NCBI GenBank assembly: GCA_905235165.1
Contig: CAJOKK010000098.1
Span: 1 to 7,618 of the forward strand
DNA from: an uncultured Atopobiaceae bacterium
GTDB taxonomy: Bacteria; Actinomycetota; Coriobacteriia; Coriobacteriales; Atopobiaceae
Direction of reading: 5' to 3'
Length of the DNA stretch: 7,618 nt
Below are positions 1 through 6,023 of the stretch, one piece after another. The translations under genes and the position numbers were made by a program. The notes under the pieces were generated by a model, which saw only the letters and a list, made by a program, of their open reading frames with translations, had not been told where the DNA came from and made no database searches. Positions within the stretch are counted from its first letter, which is position 1. Each line of letters begins with the position of its first letter.

Positions 1-157
1 CAACGAGCTTTACGAACGCTTCTGCGAGATTGCGCAGGCAGACGTCAAGTGCGAGCACGGGGTCTTTGGTGCCGACATGAGCGTGAGCCTGACAAACGAA
101 GGCCCCGTCACCATCTGGCTGGACACCGACGAACTCACGAGGTCCAGGCGCTCCTAG
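1..157 (+). CDS. dtd: D-aminoacyl-tRNA deacylase, C-terminal fragment
   Basis: This is the last 51 codons of a gene that begins outside the window, read in frame from base 2 to a TAG at 155-157. The enzyme hydrolyses D-amino acids (and glycine) mis-attached to tRNA, a cytoplasmic proofreading step. The fragment shows the family's C-terminal signatures: a GVFGADM segment followed by SLTNEGPVTIWLD. The NEGPVT stretch fits the NxGPVT active-site motif of the bacterial DTD family, and the ending LDTDEL is also typical. The SQT(F/Q)-type motif of the N-terminal half lies outside the window and cannot be checked. A gap of 107 bases separates it from mscL on the same strand, and no obvious terminator lies between them, so read-through is possible. 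The family call is secure; the symbol rests on the partial sequence. Confidence 0.9.
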   Translation, partial: NELYERFCEIAQADVKCEHGVFGADMSVSLTNEGPVTIWLDTDELTRSRRS

Positions 158-191
158 CCATCCAAAGATTCCTTTGTTTCAGTTCGCCCAT

Positions 192-221
192 TTGTCTCTC
201 CACTTTTCCTCCATATATGCT
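192..221 (+). promoter_or_regulatory. weak candidate promoter for mscL
   Basis: TTGTCT (192-197) and TATGCT (216-221) are 18 bases apart and each match four of six consensus sigma70 positions. They lie in the T-rich stretch between dtd and mscL. The overlapping TATATG (214-219) is an alternative -10. This is a weak match; mscL could instead be co-transcribed with dtd. Confidence 0.3.
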
Positions 222-264
222 ACGGTTACTTGGTCTTGCCTAGGGCGCAGAGAAAGGATTGGAA

Positions 265-684
265 ATGAGCAAGTACATGGATGAGTTCAAGGAGTTCATC
301 TCTCAGGGCAACGTCATGGATATGGCAGTTGGTGTCATCATTGGCGGCGCCTTCACCTCCATCGTCACGTCGCTCACGGACGACATCATCAATCCTTTGA
401 TCAACACCATCACCGGTGGCGGCACCGACATGGCGGGCTCCCTCGTCATCTATGGCATGGACTTTGGTGCCTTCATCAGTGCCATCATCAACTTCCTGAT
501 TGTTGCCTTCATCGTGTTCAACATGGTCAAGGCCGTGAACAAGCTCAAGGAGACGCTTGCTAAGGAAGAGGCCGCGGAGGAAGCTGCGGCACCCGCCTGC
601 CCGCACTGCCTTGAGGAGGTCAAGGAAGGCGCAACTCGTTGCCCGCACTGCGGTGGCGAGATTCCCGGTGGCGCCAAGGCCTAG
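265..684 (+). CDS. mscL: Large-conductance mechanosensitive channel MscL with C-terminal zinc ribbon
   Basis: A 139-residue inner-membrane channel that opens under membrane tension to release solutes during hypo-osmotic shock. The start is the ATG at 265, because AAGGA (254-258) sits six bases upstream; the in-frame TTG at 259 would leave no spacing. The N-terminal amphipathic helix (MSKYMDEFKEFISQGNV, about residues 1-17) leads into TM1 (about 17-43, with the family pattern DMAVGVIIGGAF and a conserved NPL just after it). A periplasmic loop (about 45-66) is followed by TM2 (about 68-92) and a charged cytoplasmic helix (about 93-108). The usual MscL core ends there. This protein adds a compact tail with CPHC at 112-115 and CPHC at 126-129, a four-cysteine zinc ribbon separated by ten residues. 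The channel identity is clear. Zinc binding by the tail is inferred from the cysteine spacing, and its role is unknown. Confidence 0.95.
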   Translation: MSKYMDEFKEFISQGNVMDMAVGVIIGGAFTSIVTSLTDDIINPLINTITGGGTDMAGSLVIYGMDFGAFISAIINFLIVAFIVFNMVKAVNKLKETLAKEEAAEEAAAPACPHCLEEVKEGATRCPHCGGEIPGGAKA

Positions 685-706
685 TCCCCGACGGTAAGCC
701 TTTTAC

Positions 707-736
707 GTGGCGGTCCGTTTGGGCCGCCATTTTTCT
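707..736 (+). terminator. Intrinsic terminator after mscL
   Basis: GGCGGTCC (709-716) pairs with GGGCCGCC (721-728) around a GTTT loop with one G-U pair, and a further T-A pair extends the stem. A run of five T's follows (730-734). It lies 22 bases after the mscL stop codon and fits a rho-independent terminator on the plus strand. Confidence 0.85.
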
Positions 737-761
737 CTAGCCCTCTGCATCCCTGCCTTCG

Positions 762-790
762 TTGACGCATTACGTTCTTCTCGCTATTCT
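762..790 (+). promoter_or_regulatory. Sigma70-type promoter for the phospholipase C-like gene
   Basis: TTGACG (762-767; five of six consensus) and TATTCT (785-790; four of six) are separated by exactly 17 bases. The pair is placed after the mscL terminator and 32 bases before the next start codon. The expected transcription start is near 797, giving a short leader that contains the CGGAG ribosome-binding site at 813-817. Confidence 0.6.
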
Positions 791-822
791 CGCCTGACTA
801 ACCACGAACACTCGGAGTTTGT

Positions 823-1749
823 ATGCCTGCCATCATCACACACCATCTCTTTGGAGAAGAAGCCACAGCGCTTTTGCCTGAGGGCATCATTGACGGCCAA
901 GAGGAGCTGCTTGCCTTTCTCCTTGGCAACCAGGGGCCAGACCCGCTTTGGGCGCACATGATGACCCTCCCCTCCGTCGCACGCACTTGCTCCGACCTGG
1001 CGACCGCCATGCATTCAGAGCAAGTGGTCAAGTCCTTCATGGTCTTGCGTGAGGCCGTCAGCCACCTTCCCGAGAAGGACAAGCGCATAGGACGCGCCTT
1101 CGTGCTTGGCATGCTGGGCCACTACACCCTCGACAGCACGGCCCACCCCTTCGTCCGTGCGCAGCAGATGGCCATATGTGACACATCGGCCGAGCTTGCC
1201 TCTAATGGCGACGAAGTGCATGCCATCATCGAGAGTGACCTCGACACCTGGCTGCTGTGGGAGAAGCGCGGGCAGACCGTTGAGGACACGCCGACCACGG
1301 CCTACCTCGTTCACACCGATTCTCTGCTCAAGGTGGCAGGATCGCTCTTTACGCAGGTGGCTTGGCAGGTCTACAACATCTCGCTGGGAGCAAACGCCTA
1401 TGGCAACGCCATCCGCGACTACCAGCTCGTCTACTCCATCGTTGACCCCGCGCCGTCATACAAGTCTGACCTCATCACACTCATGGAGCCCGTGGTTCCC
1501 AAGGCTGGCTACCTGCGTGCGCTTGGTCACTATCCGAAGCGCGATGACTATTGTGCGGCGGCAAACCTCGAACATCGCACCTGGGAAGACCCCAACACGG
1601 GAACCCAGTACACCAGCAGCTTTGACGAGCTCTTTGACGAGGCCCTCAAGCGTTGGCCCACGCTTGCCGAGGTCTTCATTGCTGGCAACGACACCAGGCT
1701 GCGCAACTACACCAATGGCCTCAACTACGACGGCAAGCTCGTGGAGTAA
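823..1749 (+). CDS. Zinc-dependent phospholipase C-like protein
   Basis: A 308-residue protein of the zinc-dependent phospholipase C / S1-P1 nuclease-like fold. CGGAG (813-817) lies five bases before the ATG. Metal-ligand-type motifs appear in family order: PAIITHHLFG at 2-11 with H7/H8; GNQGPDPLW at 35-43 with D40; GHYTLDSTAHPF at 99-110, giving an H-x3-D-x3-H array (H100, D104, H108); and HAIIESDLD at 133-141, giving H-x3-E (H133, E137). A Tyr/Asn-rich C-terminal segment (NYTNGLNYDG, 295-304) closes the protein. Unlike secreted clostridial phospholipases, it has no signal peptide and no C-terminal C2/PLAT-like domain, so a cytoplasmic location is inferred. Its substrate cannot be deduced; it may be a phosphodiesterase on something other than phospholipid. 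It appears monocistronic, with its own promoter and a convergent gene downstream. Confidence 0.8.
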   Translation: MPAIITHHLFGEEATALLPEGIIDGQEELLAFLLGNQGPDPLWAHMMTLPSVARTCSDLATAMHSEQVVKSFMVLREAVSHLPEKDKRIGRAFVLGMLGHYTLDSTAHPFVRAQQMAICDTSAELASNGDEVHAIIESDLDTWLLWEKRGQTVEDTPTTAYLVHTDSLLKVAGSLFTQVAWQVYNISLGANAYGNAIRDYQLVYSIVDPAPSYKSDLITLMEPVVPKAGYLRALGHYPKRDDYCAAANLEHRTWEDPNTGTQYTSSFDELFDEALKRWPTLAEVFIAGNDTRLRNYTNGLNYDGKLVE

Positions 1750-1761
1750 GGCTCGCTCGCA

Positions 1762-1855
1762 CCATGGGGTGCGGACCTTCGCCTCCTCCCCAGCCATGGG
1801 GTACGGGCCCCGCTTCCTCCCCAGCCATGGGGTACGGGCCCCGCTTCCTCCCCAG
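1762..1855. repeat. 31/32-bp tandem repeat, three copies
   Basis: Two identical 31-base units lie at 1794-1824 and 1825-1855. Each starts CCATGGGGTACGGG and ends CTTCCTCCCCAG. They follow a diverged 32-base unit at 1762-1793 (CCATGGGGTGCGGA ... CTCCTCCCCAG). The next bases (CCAT at 1856) begin like a fourth unit but then change into the inverted repeat described separately. Each unit carries the palindromes CCATGG and GGGCCC and can form small G:C hairpins. It lies just beyond the stop codon of the phospholipase-like gene, between convergent genes. I see no plausible coding function. Confidence 0.85.
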
Positions 1856-1897
1856 CCATTTTGTGACAAAAGAAGGCCGGAAATGTCACAAAATGGC
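1855..1897. repeat. Perfect 14-bp inverted repeat with 15-base spacer
   Basis: GCCATTTTGTGACA (1855-1868) is exactly complementary to TGTCACAAAATGGC (1884-1897) across a 15-base spacer. The left arm overlaps a near-palindrome TTTTGTGACAAAA (1858-1870). Neither side has a U-tract, so it is not a standard terminator. It could be a protein-binding dyad, a structured RNA or part of a dispersed intergenic repeat; the sequence alone does not decide. Confidence 0.8.
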
Positions 1898-1931
1898 GGA
1901 GCGTTCGCCCTCCTTCTTTACCCTCTTTCTT

Positions 1932-1982
1932 TAGGTAGACGAGAAGACCCCGCCCATATGCTGGACAGGGTCTTCTCACCTA
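1932..1982. terminator. Stable hairpin between convergent genes, possible bidirectional terminator
   Basis: GAGAAGACCC (1941-1950) pairs perfectly with GGGTCTTCTC (1968-1977). The inner bases GCCCA and TGGAC add four more pairs with one mismatch, and TAGGT (1932-1936) with ACCTA (1978-1982) can extend the base past a four-base bulge. It sits 27 bases or more beyond the stop of the minus-strand DUF4956 gene and downstream of the plus-strand phospholipase-like gene, where a shared terminator is expected. Neither strand has a clear T-run after the stem, so termination efficiency is uncertain. Confidence 0.5.
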
Positions 1983-2008
1983 TTGGAAAGCCATTGAGGC
2001 GAAAGGAA

Positions 2009-2695
2009 TTACAAACGCTCAGCTCCTGCCTCTTGCAGGGCAATGGAAATCTCCATGTTGCCGTTGCGGCAGCGGAGCTCGTCGATGAAGGCGCGTTCAA
2101 GCGCAGGATCAACCATACCGATATTGTAGGTCAAACGATAGAGGCTACCCATGTTGGTGGTCTTCACCATCACAAGGTCACGATAGTTCGTGTACTTATC
2201 AAAGAGGTCGTCAAAGAGGGTGCTGTAGTCGAGGTCTTCGGGCACGGTAATGCGCAGGGTACGATCGGTCTGCGCGCTATTGCTTCCGAAGTCAAGCAGC
2301 TGGTAGACAAAGAAGCCCAGGCAGAGAATGACGGTCACGACGGCTGCGTAGCCCAGATAGCCCATGCCGCACACAAGGCCGATGGCCATGGACAAGAAGA
2401 TGAAGCCGATGTCGCGCGCAGAGCCGGGAACGCTGCGGAAGCGCACGAGGCTGAAGGCACCGGCAACGGCCACGCCTGCGCCCAGGTTGCCGTTGACCAT
2501 CGCGATGACCACGCACACGATAGCGGGAAGCATCGCCAAGGTGGTGACGAAACCCTTGTTGTAGCGATTGCGGAAGCAGTAGCAAAGCGCGAGCACGAAA
2601 CCCAGAGCCAGAGAAGCGGCAATGCAGCCAACAAAGGAAACGAGCGTCAGCGTGCTAGCAGTGGTGCCGGTGGAGGCGAGTAGTGTTTCGTTCAT
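2009..2695 (-). CDS. DUF4956 family membrane protein (polyphosphate-associated)
   Basis: A 228-residue integral membrane protein of the DUF4956 family. The start is supported by AAGGAAGG (complement of 2702-2709), six bases before the ATG. Hydrophobic segments lie at about 16-40, 49-68, 95-113 and 114-135. Between the second and third is the family hallmark GAFSLVRFRSVPGSARDIG (79-97). The C-terminal part (about 145-228) is soluble, mixed alpha/beta and probably cytoplasmic. The function of the family is not established. Its genes repeatedly occur beside VTC-domain polyphosphate polymerase genes, as here, where the VTC gene ends 66 bases upstream on the same strand with no terminator visible. 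A role in anchoring the polymerase or moving polyphosphate or ions across the membrane is inference from that pairing. Confidence 0.88.
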   Translation of the reverse strand: MNETLLASTGTTASTLTLVSFVGCIAASLALGFVLALCYCFRNRYNKGFVTTLAMLPAIVCVVIAMVNGNLGAGVAVAGAFSLVRFRSVPGSARDIGFIFLSMAIGLVCGMGYLGYAAVVTVILCLGFFVYQLLDFGSNSAQTDRTLRITVPEDLDYSTLFDDLFDKYTNYRDLVMVKTTNMGSLYRLTYNIGMVDPALERAFIDELRCRNGNMEISIALQEAGAERL

Positions 2696-2761
2696 GTTGG
2701 GCCTTCCTTCTCAACGATAGCAATGGGTTTAAGCAGGGACTATGCAGGCTACTTGACCTCG

Positions 2762-3559
2762 TTAGGCAACGGCAACATGGGCTTCGCCAAAGGTCGGGCG
2801 GCGCTGGGCCGAGATGCGACGCGGAACTGCTGCGCTCGGCTGGGCGGAAGAGAGGCCCTTCTCGCCCATAGCGCTCTGCGTCGTGCAGATCTGCTGATAG
2901 GCGCAGCCGTACTTGGAGAAGCTCGTCTTGTAGATATGCTCGGCCGAGAAGAAGCGAACGAGCCAGAGCGGCATGGCGGCAGCACACTTGACCTCGAGCA
3001 GCACCCTGCCGTTGGGAAGGATCTGCGTGCCGTAGTCGCCGGAGGAGAGGTTGACGTCGGTCGTGCGATAGCGCACGCGGCGGTCGAAGGTCATGCGGAA
3101 GTCGTGGTCGTCGCGGGCGTAGAAGGCCTCGCGGTCGTAGGCGATGAACATGGCCGGCTCGAGCCCGCCGTAACGACGAACGGAGAAGTCAAGCTCGCGC
3201 TCGATCTGGTTCTGAGGATCGCCCTCGCAGCGCAGGAAGCGCTCGATGCGCTCGGGCTCCATCTTGGAGCGGCGCTTGTAGACGATGCCCTCGCTCTTCT
3301 TCTTGAGCTCGAAGAAGACGGGCGTATCCGGGTCGGGCGTACCGTAGCTGCGGACGCGCATCTTCTCCTTGTAAGCGGGCTTCTCGATGGAGCGACGGAT
3401 CAGCAAGCTGGTGGGCGTGTCGAAGTAGACATTGCACACCGTGGAGGCACCCCAGGCATCCGGCACCATGAAGGGAGCCATCACCTGCATGAGTCGCGCG
3501 TACTGTTCCTCGCTGAGTTGGTACTTGAGCTCGTGGCGCTTGAATGTGAACTGCATCAT
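2762..3559 (-). CDS. VTC-domain polyphosphate polymerase-like protein
   Basis: A 265-residue protein with a single VTC-type triphosphate tunnel domain, related to the catalytic domain of yeast Vtc4, which makes polyphosphate from ATP. The start is the first of two consecutive ATGs (3559), since AAAGGA (complement of 3566-3571) lies six bases upstream; an in-frame ATG at 3592 precedes the ribosome-binding site and is unlikely. Tunnel-type basic and acidic residues are in place: KRHELKY (7-13), RVRSYG (68-73), FFELKKK (82-88), YKRR (94-97), YDREAF (141-146), FRMTFDRR (154-161) and LLEVK (187-191). The domain seems to end near residue 225. The last 40 residues are Ala/Ser/Pro/Arg-rich with no recognisable motif. 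There are no SPX or membrane domains, so membrane attachment would have to come from the DUF4956 partner encoded next. Polymerase activity is inferred from the family. Confidence 0.87.
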   Translation of the reverse strand: MMQFTFKRHELKYQLSEEQYARLMQVMAPFMVPDAWGASTVCNVYFDTPTSLLIRRSIEKPAYKEKMRVRSYGTPDPDTPVFFELKKKSEGIVYKRRSKMEPERIERFLRCEGDPQNQIERELDFSVRRYGGLEPAMFIAYDREAFYARDDHDFRMTFDRRVRYRTTDVNLSSGDYGTQILPNGRVLLEVKCAAAMPLWLVRFFSAEHIYKTSFSKYGCAYQQICTTQSAMGEKGLSSAQPSAAVPRRISAQRRPTFGEAHVAVA

Positions 3560-3599
3560 GGCATGTCCTTTCCTCTTGCTATGACATACCATACAAAAT

Positions 3600-3632
3600 G
3601 AAACTTAAAGAACCTTAAAAGACAGCTTTATA
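3600..3632 (-). promoter_or_regulatory. Candidate regulatory region of the VTC-DUF4956 operon
   Basis: Read on the minus strand, a TATAAA (complement of 3627-3632) could be a -10 element, but no good -35 lies 16-18 bases before it. Next come two tandem 10-base direct repeats, TTTAAGGTTC and TTTAAGTTTC (complement of 3600-3619), nine of ten bases alike. Short direct repeats spaced by about one helical turn are a common layout for phosphate-responsive OmpR-type regulators. That link is only suggested by the downstream polyphosphate genes. Confidence 0.3.
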
Positions 3633-3683
3633 CATCACATTTGTCCGACGAGACTGAGCTTAAGCTGAAAGCAAGGGCGCGGA

Positions 3684-5877
3684 TTATTCAGGCAGCTGAC
3701 CCGTCTCGATGATGGCGAGAAGGGCAGCCTCGTCGAGTACGGGCACGCCCAGCTCCTGAGCCTTGGTCAGCTTGGAACCTGCCGCGGCACCCGCGACGAC
3801 GTAGCTCGTACGCTTGGAGACCGAACCCGAGACCTTGGCGCCCAGCTCCTTGAGGGCCTCGCCCGCGTCCGAGCGCTTGAGGGTCTCGAGGGTGCCCGTA
3901 AGGACGAAGGTGAGGCCCGCCAGGGTCTGCGGACGCACCGGCTCCACGACCTCCTCCTCGAGCACCACACCGGAAGTGCGCAGGCGCTCGATGACCTGGA
4001 GGTTGCTCGGCACGCGCAGGAAGTCGTGGATGCTCTGGGCAATCTTGGGGCCGATGCCCTCGACCGTCGCGATCTCCTCGACGCTCGCCTGCGCCAGGGC
4101 CTCCATCGAGCCGAAGCGCTTGGCCAGAGTCGACGCCACGTTCGCGCCCACGTGGCGGATGCCGAGGCCGAAGAGCACGCGAGCCAGACCGCGCTCCTTG
4201 CTCTGCTCCACCTGGGCCATGACTTTGCTCGCGACGGTGCGACCGACCACGATCTTGTCTCCCGACACGCTCGTGCGGCCCGTCCAGAGCTCGGCGAGAA
4301 GGTCTTCCGTCAGACGGTCGTAGAAATCGGCCACGTCGCTCAAGACGCCCTGCTCGACCATGCGATTGACCAGCTCGTCTCCCAAGCCGTCGATGTCCAT
4401 GGCGCCGCGGCTGCCCCAGTGGATGAGGCGCTCCGAGGCTTGCGCGGGGCAGTCGATGGAGACGCAGCGATAGGCAACCTCGCCCTCCTCGCGCACTACG
4501 GGACTGCCGCAACTCGGGCAGACCTCGGGCATGTTCCAGAGCGGACGGGCCTCGTGGGCAGGTCCTTCGTCGCCTGTCGTGACCGGGCCCACAACCTCTG
4601 GGATTACGTCGCCCGCCTTGTGGACCACGATCGTGTCGCCCACGCGCACGTCCTTGCGGCGCACCTCGTCGATGTTGTGCAGGGTGGCACGAGCGATGGT
4701 GCTACCGGCAACGACCACCGGGTCGAACTCGGCGACCGGAGTGAGGACGCCAGTGCGGCCCACCTGGATGCGAATCTCGCGCAGGACGGTCTGCTTCTCC
4801 TCGGGCGGGAACTTGTAGGCGATGGCCCAGCGCGGGGCGCGGGCCGTGAAGCCGAGCGCCTCCTGGCTGGCGAAGGAGTCGACCTTCACCACCACGCCGT
4901 CGATGTCGTAGTCGAGCTCGTCGCGATGGGCAAGGGCCTGGGCGCAGAACTCGTGCACCTCCGCGGCGGAGTTGCAGCGCTTGGCATTCGGATTCACGCT
5001 GAAGCCCGAGGCGCGCAGCCACTGCAGGAACTCCCACTGACTGTTGACCGAGACGGGCGTGACGTCGGCGATGGCGTAGATGAAGGTCTCGAGGTCACGA
5101 TGGGCCGTCACCTTGGGATCCTTCTGGCGCAGGCTGCCCGCAGCGGCGTTTCGCGGGTTGGCGAAGGGCTGCTGGCCCGCCGCGTCGGCGTCCTCGTTCA
5201 GACGAACGAAGCTGCGCTTGGGCATGTAGACCTCGCCGCGCACCTCAAGCGACAAGCCCTCGCCGCGCGAGGCGACCTTCTCGAGCCCCGCCGGCGCAAG
5301 CGCCGCCGGGACGTCTTTCACCGTGAGAACGTTGGCCGTGACGTTCTCGCCCGTGGTGCCGTCGCCGCGCGTGGCCGCGCGGACGAACTGCGCGTCGCGG
5401 TAGGTCAAAGCAATGCCCAGGCCGTCGCTCGCAGGTGTAGGCGACGGGATTGGTCTCGCTCGCGCCCAGCGACTCGTCGGTACGGGCCAGCCACTCGTCG
5501 AGCTCGTCGAGATTCATGGCATCGTCCATGGAGTACATGCGCATGGCGTGGGTGACCGGCTCGAACTGCTCACTCACGTAGCCGCCCACCCGCTGGGTGT
5601 AGCTATCGGGCGTGACCAGCTCGGGATGGACCGCCTCGAGCGCCAGCAGCTCCTGCAGGTGACGATCGAACTCGGCGTCGGTCATCTCGGGGTCGTCGAG
5701 GGCGTAGTAGCGATAGGCCGCATGGTTAAGGATGCGGTTGAGCTCCGCCGCGCGCTGGGCAGGCGAGGCCTCGGACGTCTGTGCGGCAAGCTGCTCCTGA
5801 GGGGCCGCGACGTTCTTGTCATCCTCGGCAAAGAGGTCCCCAAAAAGCGATGTCTGCGTACCGGCGTCCTGAGTCAT
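3684..5877 (-). pseudogene. ligA: NAD-dependent DNA ligase LigA, frameshifted at the catalytic lysine
   Basis: LigA seals nicks in DNA using NAD+. Translation starts at ATG 5877, with GGGAGGAG (complement of 5884-5891) six bases upstream. The first 150 codons give a normal N-terminus: a low-complexity leader, then the NAD-binding Ia domain (AAYRYYALDDPEMTDAEFD, TQRVGG) up to YTCE. There, at 5427/5428, the frame is lost; the uncorrected product would be 210 residues. The correct reading resumes one base later with DGLGIALTY and runs intact for 580 codons to TAA at 3684. It includes RGDGTTGENV, RGEVYMPK, FANPRNAAAGSLRQ, DGVVVKVD, IAYKFPPEE and GRTGVLTPVAEFDPV. A four-cysteine zinc finger (CPSC ... 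C-x4-C), helix-hairpin-helix repeats (GLGIRHVG, VEGIGPK) and a BRCT domain (LAGLTFVLTGTL onwards) follow. Family members read CE-x-K-x-DG at the break; here x-K-x is absent. A restored protein would be about 733 residues. The gene is probably essential, so sequencing or assembly error is a serious alternative. Confidence 0.85.
5424..5433 (-). other. Lesion in ligA removing the adenylation-site lysine
   Basis: On the minus strand the bases read TGC GAG C GAC GGC. Family members have Cys-Glu-x-Lys-x-Asp-Gly here, which needs nine bases between GAG and GAC; only one is present. The change equals an 8-base deletion. It both shifts the frame and removes the codon of the lysine that carries AMP. 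Confidence 0.85.
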
Positions 5878-6023
5878 GCGAAGCTCCTCCCATCGAAAGC
5901 AATAGGGCCAACTTTACCGCAAAGCCACGGCCGAAGACGTCGGGAGGGCGATGTGATTCCCAGATACATGAACAAGGTATTTGCTGTATGTCCATCCAGA
6001 CCCTGAGCAAAGAAGGCGCCCGC

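Noticed and set aside
259..261. TTG as the mscL start codon
   Set aside because: It directly abuts the AAGGA ribosome-binding site; the ATG at 265 has the proper six-base spacing and gives the standard MscL N-terminus.
1106..2683. A 525-codon open frame on the plus strand spanning the phospholipase-like gene end, the repeats and the DUF4956 gene
   Set aside because: It overlaps well-recognised genes in other frames, has no ribosome-binding site or recognisable domain, and is rich in Arg/Thr/Ser and Ala/His/Val as expected of out-of-frame GC-rich DNA.
3590..3592. Upstream ATG as the start of the VTC gene
   Set aside because: It would place the AGAGGAAAGGA ribosome-binding site inside the coding region and add an 11-residue leader unlike the family; the ATG at 3559 fits better.
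2723..3601. A 292-codon plus-strand open frame opposite the VTC gene
   Set aside because: The minus-strand frame carries the conserved VTC tunnel motifs and a good ribosome-binding site; this one shows neither.
5424..5433. Programmed ribosomal frameshift in ligA
   Set aside because: There is no slippery heptamer, and even after a +1 shift the catalytic lysine codon would still be missing, so regulated frameshifting would not yield an active ligase.
4026..5555. A 509-codon open frame on the plus strand opposite ligA
   Set aside because: It is antisense to clearly conserved ligase sequence and has the His/Asp/Val/Ala-rich composition of an antisense frame; no domain seen.
5878..6023. Promoter or small gene between the ATPase and ligA
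   Set aside because: I found no -35/-10 pair with good spacing and no terminator after the ATPase; the only minus-strand open frame here overlaps ligA out of frame and has no ribosome-binding site.
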